64,000 bases of DNA from an uncultured Bacteroidota bacterium (GCA_903891085.1 CAITDJ010000046.1:1-64000); one strand, 5' to 3'; positions 53,854 to 63,493 are shown, counted from the stretch's first letter. Translations and numbers: made by a program. The notes: a model not told the origin generated them from the sequence alone.

Positions 53854-54471
53854 TCACATTCCTTTCAGGAATTTTCTCTCGAAAAGCAACAGCCAAAGTA
53901 CGCCACTGGTAATCGCTGTATCAGCGATATTGAATACCGGGCGAAAGAAAATGAAATAGCCATCCAATCCAAACAGATAGCTGGGAATCCACCTTGGGGC
54001 AGTTGCCTGATCGATGACCAACAGCGGAAAATACAACATATCAACCACTTTGCCATGCAAAAAACTGGCATAGCCACCGGCTTCGGGCATGAAAGTGGCC
54101 ACCGTGTGGTAACTGCTGTTACTGAATATCAGTCCATAAAAGGCACTGTCGAGAATATTTCCAAGGGCACCGGCCAACACCAGCGAAATGCCGAATACCG
54201 GTCCAAATGCCGTTTTTTTTCGGGTCAGAATTATCAGATAAACAACCATGGCGATGGATGCCAGGATACGAAAAACACTCAGTGCCAACTTACCCCATTC
54301 ACCGGCAAACTGCATACCAAATGCCATTCCGTTGTTTTCGGTAAAATGAATAATGAACCAGCTTCCGGCCATGGCGATTTCTTCGCCGATGGTCATATGC
54401 GTTTTGATATAGAATTTTAATGCCTGATCGAGCAATAAAACAATGAAGACGATGATGATAGGACGTTTCAA
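53854..54471 (-). CDS. lspA: Lipoprotein signal peptidase
   Basis: A 205-residue aspartic membrane protease that removes signal peptides from prolipoproteins after diacylglyceryl transfer. It has four membrane helices; the catalytic Asp pair lies in GNILDSAFYGLIF and FNIADTAITSG. The ENNGMAFGM segment matches the conserved N-x-G-A/M-F region. It is longer than E. coli LspA (164) because of a loop around residues 120-165 (SYHTVATFMPEAGGYASFLHG), as usual in Bacteroidetes. It follows the DksA-like gene, separated by a terminator-like hairpin. Confidence 0.94.
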   Translation of the reverse strand: MKRPIIIVFIVLLLDQALKFYIKTHMTIGEEIAMAGSWFIIHFTENNGMAFGMQFAGEWGKLALSVFRILASIAMVVYLIILTRKKTAFGPVFGISLVLAGALGNILDSAFYGLIFSNSSYHTVATFMPEAGGYASFLHGKVVDMLYFPLLVIDQATAPRWIPSYLFGLDGYFIFFRPVFNIADTAITSGVLWLLLFERKFLKGM

Positions 54472-54488
54472 ATCTGTTCCTTTGGGTT

Positions 54489-54527
54489 AAAAACAAATCA
54501 CCCCCGAAAGTAAATCCCGGGGATGAT
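54489..54527 (-). terminator. Terminator-like hairpin between the dksA-like gene and lspA
   Basis: On the minus strand ATCATCCCCG pairs with CGGGGGTGAT (one mismatch), followed by TTTGTTTTT. It may reduce read-through from ileS-dksA into lspA. Confidence 0.65.
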
Positions 54528-54562
54528 AATTAAATCAATGAATTGTTGACCTTTATAATCAA

Positions 54563-54976
54563 TTATGCTTGTTTTTGATTCATCTTGGCTTCCATGCTCA
54601 GTGTGGCATGTGGCACAATACGCAGACGTTCTTTTGCAATCAGTTTGCCAGTAACGCGACAAATACCGTATGACTTATTTTCGATGCGGATCAGGGCGTT
54701 TTCAAGATTAACAATGAATTTCTGTTGACGGGCTGCCAGTTTACCGTTTTCTTCCTTCGAAAGCACCTGATATCCTTCTTCCAACACTTTAAAAGTTGGT
54801 GAAGTGTCGTCGGTGCCATTGTCATGTGTGTTTGAAAGTGCCTCGGAAAGAATTTTTAAATCAGCTTTTGCATTATCCAGCTTCTTCAGGATAATTGCTC
54901 TGAATTCTTCCAACTCCTCATCTGAATACCGGTTTTTTTTAACCTCAGCATGCTTTACTTTTTCTTGCTCTTTCAT
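54563..54976 (-). CDS. TraR/DksA-family regulator with degenerate zinc finger
   Basis: About 137 residues from ATG 54976. A coiled-coil N-terminal part (YSDEELEEFRAIILKKLDNAKADLKIL, then EENGKLAARQQKFIVNLENALIRI) precedes the finger region SYGICRVTGKLIAKERLRIVPHATLSMEAK. Of the four zinc cysteines of classical DksA only the first remains. The Asp/Ala tip of the coiled coil is replaced by a DNGTDD segment. DksA proteins bind RNA polymerase in the secondary channel and modulate stringent control; whether this one does is inferred. It lies between ileS (90 nt upstream) and lspA. Confidence 0.85.
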   Translation of the reverse strand: MKEQEKVKHAEVKKNRYSDEELEEFRAIILKKLDNAKADLKILSEALSNTHDNGTDDTSPTFKVLEEGYQVLSKEENGKLAARQQKFIVNLENALIRIENKSYGICRVTGKLIAKERLRIVPHATLSMEAKMNQKQA

Positions 54977-55066
54977 AGCTTTAAAATTTAGATTCCAACA
55001 ATGATTCAATTCATGAATCCGGTATAAATTTATATCAATTTTTCAATAAACAACATGATCTTTACA

Positions 55067-58000
55067 TTAATTTACAGATATATCTCTTTTTCTGATCACG
55101 ATGCGGGCCATTATAGTCTCAGTTATCTCAATATCAGCAACTTCTGCATTATCTAAATGGGCTGTAATATCCAATATTGCCAATGTTTCGGAACAAATAT
55201 ACGTTGCATAATTATTCAATGCTTCATCCAGTTCGCCTGACGATTCTATCTGCAAAATGATGTGATCAGTTACTTCAAAACCAGCGTCTTTACGCATATT
55301 CTGAACACGATTTACCACTTCGCGGGCGAGTCCTTCCTGCACGAGTTCAGGTGTAAGGGTCATGTCTAAAGCCACTGTCAGTTTGTCCTGCGATGCCACT
55401 GTCCAACCCGGAATATCTTCGGTCATGATTTCGACATCCTCCAGCGTCAGATCAATTTTTTCATCACCAATCATCACTGATTTGGCACCTGTGAGTTCAA
55501 TCTCACGAATGTCCTGCTGATTGAAAGCTGCAAAAAGCGCAGCAATCTGTTTCATCAGTTTCCCATGACGTGGTCCAAGTGTTTTGAAGTTCGGTTTGAT
55601 TTTCTTTACCAGAATATTTGCGTCTTCTCCAAGATATTCAACACTTTTCACGTTCACTTCAGAAAGAATAAGATTTTCAACCTCATTCAGTTGTTGTTGC
55701 ATCTGAATTCCGCTCACAGGAATCATGATTTTGTTGAGCGGCTGACGTACGCGCATATTTGTCTTCTTGCGCAGCGATAGCACCATCGACGATATCTGTT
55801 GTGCCATCTGCATGCGTTCCTCCAGCGCTTTATCGATGAATTCAGTGTTTGCTATCGGAAAATAAGTTAGATGTACCGATTCGAAGGCACTTTTACCGGA
55901 AGCAGTATTCAGGTCAATGAAAAGACGTTCGCCAAAGAAAGGCGCAATGGGTGAGGCCAAACGGGCCACAGTTTCAAGACAGGTATACAATGTTTGATAA
56001 GCCGAAATTTTATCGGAGGTGTATTGTCCTTTCCAGAAACGGCGGCGCGACAAACGCACATACCAGTTACTTAAATGCTCATCAACAAATAGTTGTATTG
56101 CACGTCCGGCCCTGGTTGGCTCGTAGGTTTCATATGCTTCATCCACCGTAAGGATGAGCGAATTTAATTCGGAAAGTATCCAGCGATCAATTTCAGGACG
56201 TTCGTTCAACGGAATCTCAGGTTCAGCATAAGTGAACCCATCGATGTTTGCGTATAAAGCAAAGAAGGCATAGGTATTATGCAGCGTTCCGAAAAATTTT
56301 CGCCGCACTTCATCCAGTCCGTTCAGGTCGAATTTCAGGTTGTCCCATGGCTGGGCATTCGTGATCAAATACCAACGTGTGGCATCAGGACCATATTTCT
56401 CAATTGTTTCGAAAGGGTCGACGGCATTGCCTAAACGTTTCGACATTTTATTACCACTCTTGTCGAGCACCAGCCCGTTCGATAACACCGTTTTATAAGC
56501 CACGCTATCGAACAGCATCACGGCAATGGCATGTAATGTGAAAAACCAGCCACGCGTTTGGTCAACACCTTCTGCGATAAAATCGGCCGGAAAATTCTCT
56601 TTAAATGTTTCTTTGTTCTCAAACGGATAATGCATCTGCGCATACGGCATCGCGCCCGAATCGAACCAAACGTCGATCAAATCAGCCTCACGAAACATCT
56701 TGTTGCCTGAAGGTGAAACGAGTACAATGTTGTCGGCATACGGACGGTGCAGATCGAAACTGCTGTAATTAGCAGAACTGTTATCCCCTTCTTTGTAGGC
56801 GGCAAAAGGATTGTCCTGCATGAAACCGGCTTCGACAGCACGATCAACCGCCTCTTTTAGTTCGGCCACAGAGCCAAAGCAACGTTGTTCGGTTTTGTCT
56901 TCGGTAACCCAGATTGGAAGCGGCACACCCCAGAAACGGGTGCGCGACAGGTTCCAGTCAACCAGGTTTTCGAGCCAGTTACCAAAACGGCCTTCGCCGG
57001 TTGATTTTGGTTTCCAGTTGATGGTTTTGTTGAGTTCGAGCATGCGCTCTTTGTATGCAGTTGTCCGGATGAACCAACTATCCATCGGATAATATAATAC
57101 CGGTTTGTCGGTGCGCCAGCAATGCGGATAATTGTGCACAAACTTCTCGATACGGAATGCTTTGTTTTCCTTTTTGAGCATCACCGAAATGTCAACATCT
57201 AATGTGGCTGAATCATCGGTCAGACTTTCGTCATAGGCGTTTTTAACAAACCTTCCGGAAAACTCTTTGTAGGAATCAACGTCAACAAACTCTTTAACAA
57301 ATTCACTGTCAAGTTCTTCAATCAGATATAAGCGACCACGTAAATCGACCATCGGACGTTTGCCACCTTCAGGATCGATCAGTAACAGCGGTACAATGCC
57401 GGTTTGTTTTGCCACGCGGTCGTCATCGGCACCAAAAGTCGGGGCGATATGCACGATTCCTGTACCATCCACCGTGGTTACAAAATCACCTTCGATCACC
57501 CTGAAAGCATCGCCCATCGGGCGCACCCAGGGAATCAATTGTTTGTAATTGATTCCGGCGAGTTTTTTTCCTTTGAATTCATCGATAACGGTATAAGGTA
57601 TTTTCTTATCGCCTGTTTTATAAGCAACGAAATCGCCATCAAGCATACCTGCATCAAAATAAGTATGAATGAGATTTTTGGCCAACATCACCTGAATAGG
57701 TATGCCGGTGTAGGGATTAAAAGTTTTTACGAGTACATAATCGATGTTTGAACCAACGGCAAGGGCAGTATTTGAAGGCAGTGTCCAAGGTGTGGTTGTC
57801 CAGGCAAGGATGAATAATGGTAATTGTGCATCAGCCTTGATGAACGCGGTTTTTTCGTTCCGAATCACTTCGAACTGTGCAGTGGCCGAGGTGTCTTTCA
57901 CATCGCGGTAGCAACCCGGCTGGTTCAGTTCGTGCGTGCTGAGCCCGGTGCCGGCAGCAGGTGAATACGGCTGAATGGTATATCCTTTGTATAGCAGGCC

Positions 58001-58510
58001 TTTTTCGTTGAGTTTCGAAAGCAGATACCACACGGTTTCGATGTATTTGTTATCGAAAGTAATATAGGGATTATCCAGGTCGACCCAATAGCCCATGGCG
58101 CGCGTAAGCTCATCCCACAGGTCTTTATATTTCATGACTTCGGTGCGGCAGGCGAGGTTGTATTCTTCCACGCTGATTTTCTTACCAATATCGTCTTTGG
58201 TGATGCCGAGCGACTTCTCCACGCCCATTTCAACGGGCAGGCCATGTGTGTCCCAACCGGCTTTACGTTGTACGTGCTTTCCCTTCAGGGTCTGGTAACG
58301 ACAGAAAATATCCTTGATAGCTCGGGCCATCACATGGTGAATGCCCGGAACACCGTTGGCCGAAGGCGGACCTTCGTAAAAAACATAGGCCTCGCTGTTT
58401 TTGCGTGTTTCGAGACTCTTATTGAAAATGTCGTTTTCTTCCCAGAATTTACGGATATCGACACCGATCTGGGTAAGATTTAACTGCTTGTATTCGTTGT
58501 ATTTAGCCAT
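55067..58510 (-). CDS. ileS: Isoleucine--tRNA ligase, IleS2-type with GIHH signature
   Basis: A 1147-residue class I synthetase. The HIGH-type signature at residues 56-59 reads GIHH. The editing domain CP1 spans about 190-400 (QPYSPAAGTGLSTHELNQPGCY region onward). WIRT-like SWFIRTTAYKERM and the KMSKS loop (NKMSKRLGN, about 686-691) follow, then the anticodon-binding and C-terminal domains. Length and signature place it in the eukaryote-like IleS2 clade, typical of Bacteroidetes and linked to reduced mupirocin sensitivity. Start ATG 58510. The leader from the box at 58648 is about 130 nt. Confidence 0.96.
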   Translation of the reverse strand: MAKYNEYKQLNLTQIGVDIRKFWEENDIFNKSLETRKNSEAYVFYEGPPSANGVPGIHHVMARAIKDIFCRYQTLKGKHVQRKAGWDTHGLPVEMGVEKSLGITKDDIGKKISVEEYNLACRTEVMKYKDLWDELTRAMGYWVDLDNPYITFDNKYIETVWYLLSKLNEKGLLYKGYTIQPYSPAAGTGLSTHELNQPGCYRDVKDTSATAQFEVIRNEKTAFIKADAQLPLFILAWTTTPWTLPSNTALAVGSNIDYVLVKTFNPYTGIPIQVMLAKNLIHTYFDAGMLDGDFVAYKTGDKKIPYTVIDEFKGKKLAGINYKQLIPWVRPMGDAFRVIEGDFVTTVDGTGIVHIAPTFGADDDRVAKQTGIVPLLLIDPEGGKRPMVDLRGRLYLIEELDSEFVKEFVDVDSYKEFSGRFVKNAYDESLTDDSATLDVDISVMLKKENKAFRIEKFVHNYPHCWRTDKPVLYYPMDSWFIRTTAYKERMLELNKTINWKPKSTGEGRFGNWLENLVDWNLSRTRFWGVPLPIWVTEDKTEQRCFGSVAELKEAVDRAVEAGFMQDNPFAAYKEGDNSSANYSSFDLHRPYADNIVLVSPSGNKMFREADLIDVWFDSGAMPYAQMHYPFENKETFKENFPADFIAEGVDQTRGWFFTLHAIAVMLFDSVAYKTVLSNGLVLDKSGNKMSKRLGNAVDPFETIEKYGPDATRWYLITNAQPWDNLKFDLNGLDEVRRKFFGTLHNTYAFFALYANIDGFTYAEPEIPLNERPEIDRWILSELNSLILTVDEAYETYEPTRAGRAIQLFVDEHLSNWYVRLSRRRFWKGQYTSDKISAYQTLYTCLETVARLASPIAPFFGERLFIDLNTASGKSAFESVHLTYFPIANTEFIDKALEERMQMAQQISSMVLSLRKKTNMRVRQPLNKIMIPVSGIQMQQQLNEVENLILSEVNVKSVEYLGEDANILVKKIKPNFKTLGPRHGKLMKQIAALFAAFNQQDIREIELTGAKSVMIGDEKIDLTLEDVEIMTEDIPGWTVASQDKLTVALDMTLTPELVQEGLAREVVNRVQNMRKDAGFEVTDHIILQIESSGELDEALNNYATYICSETLAILDITAHLDNAEVADIEITETIMARIVIRKRDISVN

Positions 58511-58521
58511 CTTAAAACTCT

Positions 58522-58536
58522 ACCGGAAAAACCGGT
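58522..58536 (-). promoter_or_regulatory. Hairpin next to the ileS start codon
   Basis: ACCGG-N5-CCGGT on either strand, 11 nt upstream of the ileS ATG. It may hinder initiation or be incidental; no T-box or other riboswitch features were recognised in the leader. Confidence 0.35.
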
Positions 58537-58647
58537 CTGCATTGATAATCTTTACATTAAAAAAAATTGTAATCCATCCCAGTATATGTGAAAGGTGAAA
58601 GACCTGAAACATCCACACCAGGAAATGATTACACAAAAAAATTGGGT

Positions 58648-58656
58648 GCAAAAGTA
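58648..58656 (-). promoter_or_regulatory. -7 promoter box (TACTTTTGC) for ileS
   Basis: The plus strand reads GCAAAAGTA. It lies 137 nt upstream of the ileS start, the longest predicted leader among the boxes found here. No -33 partner was recognised. Confidence 0.6.
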
Positions 58657-58747
58657 GGAAAAAATTCATTTGACGGGAGCCGACCCTTTTCGCATACTTA
58701 TAAAAAAAGACGCGCAAGAACAGAAATGAAGAACACTTTTTACATGG

Positions 58748-58930
58748 TTATTTTTCCGGGGGTACTTTTAATCCGGCTTCTCTTGCTTCGCTAATACCAA
58801 TAGCAATGGCCTGGTCTCTGTTTTTCACCTTTCCGCCACTGCCGTTTTTACCCGATTTCAGTGTTCCTTCTTTGAACTCGTGCATGACTTCCCCGATTTT
58901 TTCCTGTGCTTTTTTTGAATACTTTGCCAT
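58748..58930 (-). CDS. DUF6496-family small protein
   Basis: A 60-residue basic protein resembling the DUF6496 family: KAQEKIGEVMHEFKEGTLKSG followed by KNRDQAIAIGISEAREAGLKVP. The second half resembles the short repeat found in plant-associated and stress-linked small proteins of this family (KxRxQAIAIALSEARKAG). The function is unknown. The KVKNRDQAIAIGISEAR stretch is probably helical and may bind nucleic acid by charge. Separately transcribed; the flanks 58511-58747 and 58931-59135 hold no other gene. Confidence 0.8.
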   Translation of the reverse strand: MAKYSKKAQEKIGEVMHEFKEGTLKSGKNGSGGKVKNRDQAIAIGISEAREAGLKVPPEK

Positions 58931-59111
58931 GATGTGTTTATTAATTATTGATCACTAACTGTTCAGAAGTAGCTTGATGCGATGAAAAAAGTGTTACACA
59001 ACATTGTAAAAAACTTACATATTTCCTATCAGTTGATGCACAACTGAATTCAGGCCTAAAAGGTTTAAAATCAATGCGTCTGAATTGTAACTTACTCACA
59101 TCATTTTTTCG

Positions 59112-59119
59112 TAATTTTG
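59112..59119 (+). promoter_or_regulatory. -7 promoter box (TAATTTTG)
   Basis: Matches TAnnTTTG, 16 nt before ATG 59136. Confidence 0.6.
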
Positions 59120-59135
59120 AATAAAATCCATTCAC

Positions 59136-59645
59136 ATGACAACTTTCAAAGAAACACAAAAATTTGACCAGCCTTTGATTTGGATTGGCATCATTGCAAT
59201 CGGTATGATTATAACCTTTGTTTTTGGGGTTGGACTTTACAAACAACTTATCCAGGGTCTGCCATTCGGGAATAACCCTATGAGTGACAATGGATTGATC
59301 TTCACATTCGTGCTAACCACCCTGCTTTTTATAGGCCTTATTTTACTGTTCGCGTTTGCCAGACTGTCAACGATTATAGATAAAAATGGTATCGAATACA
59401 GATTTTTTCCATTTCAGTGCCAATACCGTAAAATAAGCTGGAATGACATTGAAAAACAGGAAGTTATCACCTATAAACCCATTCGTGAGTATGGTGGCTG
59501 GGGTATTCGGTTTGGGAAAAAGGGGAAGGCTTTCAATGTTGCCGGTGACAAAGGATTGCAACTTTATCTGAAGAATGGTAAACAGATATTGATCGGAACA
59601 CAAAAGGATGTGGACCTGGCCGATTTTCTGACAACGCTGAAATAG
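59136..59645 (+). CDS. Two-helix membrane protein, PH-like C-terminal domain
   Basis: 169 residues. Two membrane helices (about 12-36 and 55-78) with a short loop (LIQGLPFGNNPMSDNGL), then a C-terminal region of about 85 residues of mixed strands. Segments such as IIDKNGIEYRFFPFQCQYRKISWNDIEKQEVI, and later GKAFNVAGDKGLQLYLKNGKQILIGTQK, resemble bacterial PH-like domain membrane proteins (the bPH class). No enzyme motif. It has its own promoter box; the role is unknown. Confidence 0.6.
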   Translation: MTTFKETQKFDQPLIWIGIIAIGMIITFVFGVGLYKQLIQGLPFGNNPMSDNGLIFTFVLTTLLFIGLILLFAFARLSTIIDKNGIEYRFFPFQCQYRKISWNDIEKQEVITYKPIREYGGWGIRFGKKGKAFNVAGDKGLQLYLKNGKQILIGTQKDVDLADFLTTLK

Positions 59646-59726
59646 CTGAATCTTCAGAAAAAAACTCCTTCAAATAACCAACAGAAATACAAACTAGGTA
59701 CAGTATTTTATAAAAAACAAGTTGCT

Positions 59727-60710
59727 ATGATCAATAACCAATGGTATATAATTCTTGAGTCGAAAGAATTAAAAAAGAACAAACCCCTGCGGGTAAAACG
59801 GATGAATGAAGACATGGTGTTGTGGCGTAATGAAAACGGAAAAGCCTGTTGCATTGCCGATAAATGCTGTCATCGCGGGGCTTCGTTGTCCTGTGGAAAG
59901 TTGAAAGAAGGCAAACTGGAATGTCCGTTCCATGGATTTGTTTTTGATGAAACCGGAAAAGTCGTGCTGATTCCGGCCAATGGGAAAAACAAGGTGGTGC
60001 CCGAAACCATGAAAGTTACTTCGTTCAAAACCCACGAAGATGATGGCTTTATCTGGATTTGGTGGGGCGATGATGACAAAGTAACAGCAGCGCCGTTTTT
60101 CTTTACCGAACTCCGCAATTTCTCCTATTCAAGTTTCAAAGATGAATGGAATATTCATTATTCGAGGGCGATCGAAAACCAGCTCGACGTGGTTCATTTG
60201 CCATTTATCCATCGCACCACCATTGGTCGCGGCAACAAAACACTGGTAAATGGTCCGGTGGTGACCCTCGAAAATGACTTGCTCACTTTTTATGTGAACA
60301 ATGTGAAGGATGACGGCCAAACCGTTCCATTAAAACCAAACGAAATTGTTGATTATCATAAACTTTTTCACCTTCAATTTCATTATCCGAATATCTGGCA
60401 GAATTTCATTTCTGATAAAATAAGGGCATTTGCCGCCTTTGTTCCGGTTGATGAAGACAACACGGTTATATATATCCGTTACTATCAGCGAATGATCAAC
60501 TTCCCTTTATTGAAAGAGCTCTTCAATTATATTGGCAAAATATCGAGTATCATCATTCTTCGGCAGGATAAAAAAATTGTGGTCACCCAACTACCAAAAA
60601 AAAGCGAATATGCGATGGATGAACGCCTGATAATGGGCGACAAACCCATTATTGAATACCGCAAACGACGACATGAATTGATTGAGCGTTATCAAGAAGT
60701 TCCGGAATAA
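59727..60710 (+). CDS. Rieske non-heme iron oxygenase
   Basis: 327 residues. The N-terminal Rieske domain (about 1-110) has the [2Fe-2S] ligands in DKCCHRGASLSCG (Cys and His) and LECPFHGF (Cys and His). The C-terminal catalytic domain carries the mononuclear iron site in ENQLDVVHLPFIHRTT (His-x4-His), with the bridging Asp just before it. Such enzymes hydroxylate or demethylate aromatic or heterocyclic compounds using a separate reductase, which is not encoded nearby. Substrate unknown; the sequence is closer to the vanillate-demethylase or pheophorbide-oxygenase type of layout than to ring dioxygenases with small beta subunits. Start ATG 59727. Confidence 0.85.
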   Translation: MINNQWYIILESKELKKNKPLRVKRMNEDMVLWRNENGKACCIADKCCHRGASLSCGKLKEGKLECPFHGFVFDETGKVVLIPANGKNKVVPETMKVTSFKTHEDDGFIWIWWGDDDKVTAAPFFFTELRNFSYSSFKDEWNIHYSRAIENQLDVVHLPFIHRTTIGRGNKTLVNGPVVTLENDLLTFYVNNVKDDGQTVPLKPNEIVDYHKLFHLQFHYPNIWQNFISDKIRAFAAFVPVDEDNTVIYIRYYQRMINFPLLKELFNYIGKISSIIILRQDKKIVVTQLPKKSEYAMDERLIMGDKPIIEYRKRRHELIERYQEVPE

Positions 60711-60917
60711 TGTTGGAGTAATCAGGTTTCACAATTACCGTAAGTGAAAACAAGCCCAATGAAATGAGCTTAAAAATAGCCATCCTTGCGCGAATATCAC
60801 TCTTCTGATGAATTTCGGTTAAACATACAATGTTCGATTTGTACTAATTTCGCAGAATAAATCAACCTTCATCAAGGTCATGAGCGGATGATTTAACGAT
60901 GAAACTAAATAATTACT

Positions 60918-63464
60918 ATGTACCAATCAAAACGAATCGAAGCCTTTAAAAAACTGGTTAATAATAAGTTTGATATTTATAACAGCCTTTTTCTCAACCT
61001 GCCTTACCACACAGAAAATAATATTGGAATGCTTGTTCCATTGCTTTATCAACTATGTAAACAAGGCCTTGAATCGGGTAAAGATCCACAGGAAATTCTT
61101 GATGCTTTTTTCGCAAATTATGCAAGCATTGATGCAGAAAAAGATAAAATCGATTTCATGTTCAGCGTTATTCAATATGTTGAAAGACAGGTTGTTCTTT
61201 ACGACAGTGTGGAAGATGCTGCTTTTACGGATTTGCAGGATCTGACCAGTAATCTGTCTATCAAAGATTTTTTTCAATTGATTAACAACAAGAAGGATCC
61301 ATCCGACATCTCCGAAAAACTATCAAACTTCAGCGCCAGAATTGTGTTTACAGCGCATCCCACACAATTTTACACACCTTCGGTTTTGGACATCATCGGT
61401 AAACTGAGACTACTGATAGCTGATAATCAGTTGGATGAGATTGATCTGACTTTGCAACAACTGGGATTGACTTCATTAATAAACGCGAAAAAGCCCACGC
61501 CTTTTGATGAAGCAAAAAACATCATCTACTTTCTTAGAAACGTGTATTATGACGCAGTTGGCGAACTGTATGCCTATATCAAAGAGAATGTCAGGGACAA
61601 TGCATTTGATAATCCAAACCTAATAAAGCTGGGGTTTTGGCCTGGTGGCGATAGGGATGGAAATCCTTTTGTAACATCGTTCACCACGCAGGATGTTGCC
61701 GAAGAGCTACGAATTACATTGATGAAATGTTATTATCAGGATGTAAAAAAATTACAGCCAATATTGACTTTCAAGTTCATTGATGAAATACTGAATTCCC
61801 TCAGGACCAGCTTATACAAATCCATATTTAATCAGTCCGATGCCATGACGTTTGAGAAAATAATAAATCCCTTGTATGTCGTTAGAGAATTATTGGTTGA
61901 CAAATACCATAGCCTGTATCTGAAAAAACTGGATAATCTTATTGATAAGGTGAAGATATTCAGAACCCATTTTGCCACACTTGATATACGCCAGGATCAC
62001 CAAATGCATAAAAAAGTTGTGGAAGAGGTTCTTATCCGGCAGGGGTTAATTAAAACCAGTCTGGATGAACTTCAGAAAGAGGAGCTAATCAACATATTGC
62101 TCCATGAAAACATTCATGTGAAAACTGAAAACTTTGAAGAAGAAATTATTCAGGACACTATCAGGAATATTTCTCAATTGAAAAGTATTCAGGAAAGAAG
62201 CGGTGAAGAGGGTTGCAACCGATATATTATCAGTAATTCTGAGGATGTCTTCTCGGTCCTTTTCGTTTACGGTTTATTCAGATGGTGTGGAATTGAACCA
62301 AAGGAAATGACATTCGATATCATCCCGCTTTTTGAAACCATGGAGGGAATGAAAAATTCAGAATCAACCATGCAGAAACTTTTTGAACTCCCCGAATACA
62401 GATTCCATGTTTCGCAACGGAATGATAAACAAACCATCATGCTTGGCTTTTCGGACGGCACCAAAGATGGCGGATATCTGAAAGCCAACTGGTCGATATT
62501 TGAAACCAAAGAAAACTTAACATCAGTTTGCGAAAATAACAATATCAAGGCCATTTTCTTTGATGGACGTGGCGGACCACCGGCACGTGGTGGAGGTAAA
62601 ACGCACAGGTTCTATGCGTCACAAAGTCAACGCATTGCCAATCATGAAATTCAATTAACCATTCAGGGACAAACCATTACAAGCACTTACGGAACCAAAG
62701 AGCATTTCATTCATAATTGTGAACAACTTCTGACAGCCGGATTATCCAATAGTCTTTTAGAAAAGGCAAACGATTTCAACCCAACTTCACGTCAGTTACT
62801 GAAAGAGTTAGCCAACATCAGTTTTGATAAATATAATGAACTCAAAAGGCACAAGATGTTCATTCCGTATCTCGAAAATATGAGTACGCTAAAATATTAT
62901 GGAAAAGCCAATATTGGAAGCAGACCGGGCAAAAGAGGAAACAAAAAACATCTCGAACTAACAGACCTGAGGGCCATCTCCTTTGTGGGTTCATGGAGTC
63001 AGTTGAAGCAAAATGTACCCGGTTATTTCGGGACCGGAACCGCCATTCGAACCATGATAGAAGATGGCAAACTTGAAGATTTAAAGAAACTGTTTAGTGA
63101 AACACCATTTTTCAAAGCGCTTACGCTCAACAGCATGATGTCATTGTCAAAATCGAATTTTGATCTGACAGCTTATATGAAAAAGGATCCCAAATACAAG
63201 GATTTTTGGACAATTCTGCATGAGGAATATATATTGACGATTGAAATGTTGTTGCTCATTTCGGGCTATAATGTCTTAATGGAGGAAGAGCCAATTTCGA
63301 GAGAATCGATAAAAATCAGGGAGAAAATTGTGCTGCCTTTGCTTGTGATTCAGCAGTATGCTTTGCAAAAAATCAGTCAGAACGAAAGCCATAAAACACT
63401 TTATGAGAAAATAGTTACCCGTTCATTGTATGGAAATATAAACGCAAGCAGGAACTCCGTTTAA
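60918..63464 (+). CDS. ppc: Phosphoenolpyruvate carboxylase, variant active-site motif
   Basis: An 848-residue enzyme that carboxylates phosphoenolpyruvate to oxaloacetate to refill the TCA cycle. Motifs: catalytic His in VFTAHPTQFYTP, LGFWPGGDRDGNPFVT, LDIRQDH, MLGFSDGTKDGGYLKANW, FDGRGGPPARGGGKTHRF and GSRPGKRGNKKH. The glycine loop differs from the classic FHGRGGxxGRGGxP form (Asp for His, PPAR inserted). The C-terminus ends NINASRNSV instead of the usual NTG. It is somewhat shorter than E. coli Ppc (883). Family membership is clear; regulation may differ. It appears monocistronic; 60711-60917 upstream has no gene. Confidence 0.9.
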   Translation: MYQSKRIEAFKKLVNNKFDIYNSLFLNLPYHTENNIGMLVPLLYQLCKQGLESGKDPQEILDAFFANYASIDAEKDKIDFMFSVIQYVERQVVLYDSVEDAAFTDLQDLTSNLSIKDFFQLINNKKDPSDISEKLSNFSARIVFTAHPTQFYTPSVLDIIGKLRLLIADNQLDEIDLTLQQLGLTSLINAKKPTPFDEAKNIIYFLRNVYYDAVGELYAYIKENVRDNAFDNPNLIKLGFWPGGDRDGNPFVTSFTTQDVAEELRITLMKCYYQDVKKLQPILTFKFIDEILNSLRTSLYKSIFNQSDAMTFEKIINPLYVVRELLVDKYHSLYLKKLDNLIDKVKIFRTHFATLDIRQDHQMHKKVVEEVLIRQGLIKTSLDELQKEELINILLHENIHVKTENFEEEIIQDTIRNISQLKSIQERSGEEGCNRYIISNSEDVFSVLFVYGLFRWCGIEPKEMTFDIIPLFETMEGMKNSESTMQKLFELPEYRFHVSQRNDKQTIMLGFSDGTKDGGYLKANWSIFETKENLTSVCENNNIKAIFFDGRGGPPARGGGKTHRFYASQSQRIANHEIQLTIQGQTITSTYGTKEHFIHNCEQLLTAGLSNSLLEKANDFNPTSRQLLKELANISFDKYNELKRHKMFIPYLENMSTLKYYGKANIGSRPGKRGNKKHLELTDLRAISFVGSWSQLKQNVPGYFGTGTAIRTMIEDGKLEDLKKLFSETPFFKALTLNSMMSLSKSNFDLTAYMKKDPKYKDFWTILHEEYILTIEMLLLISGYNVLMEEEPISRESIKIREKIVLPLLVIQQYALQKISQNESHKTLYEKIVTRSLYGNINASRNSV

Positions 63465-63493
63465 ACCATAAAATAATTTGAAAACCATTTTTT

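Noticed and set aside
58511-58656. T-box or other riboswitch in the ileS leader
   Set aside because: No T-box sequence, specifier loop or terminator/antiterminator pair was recognised; only a short hairpin near the start codon.
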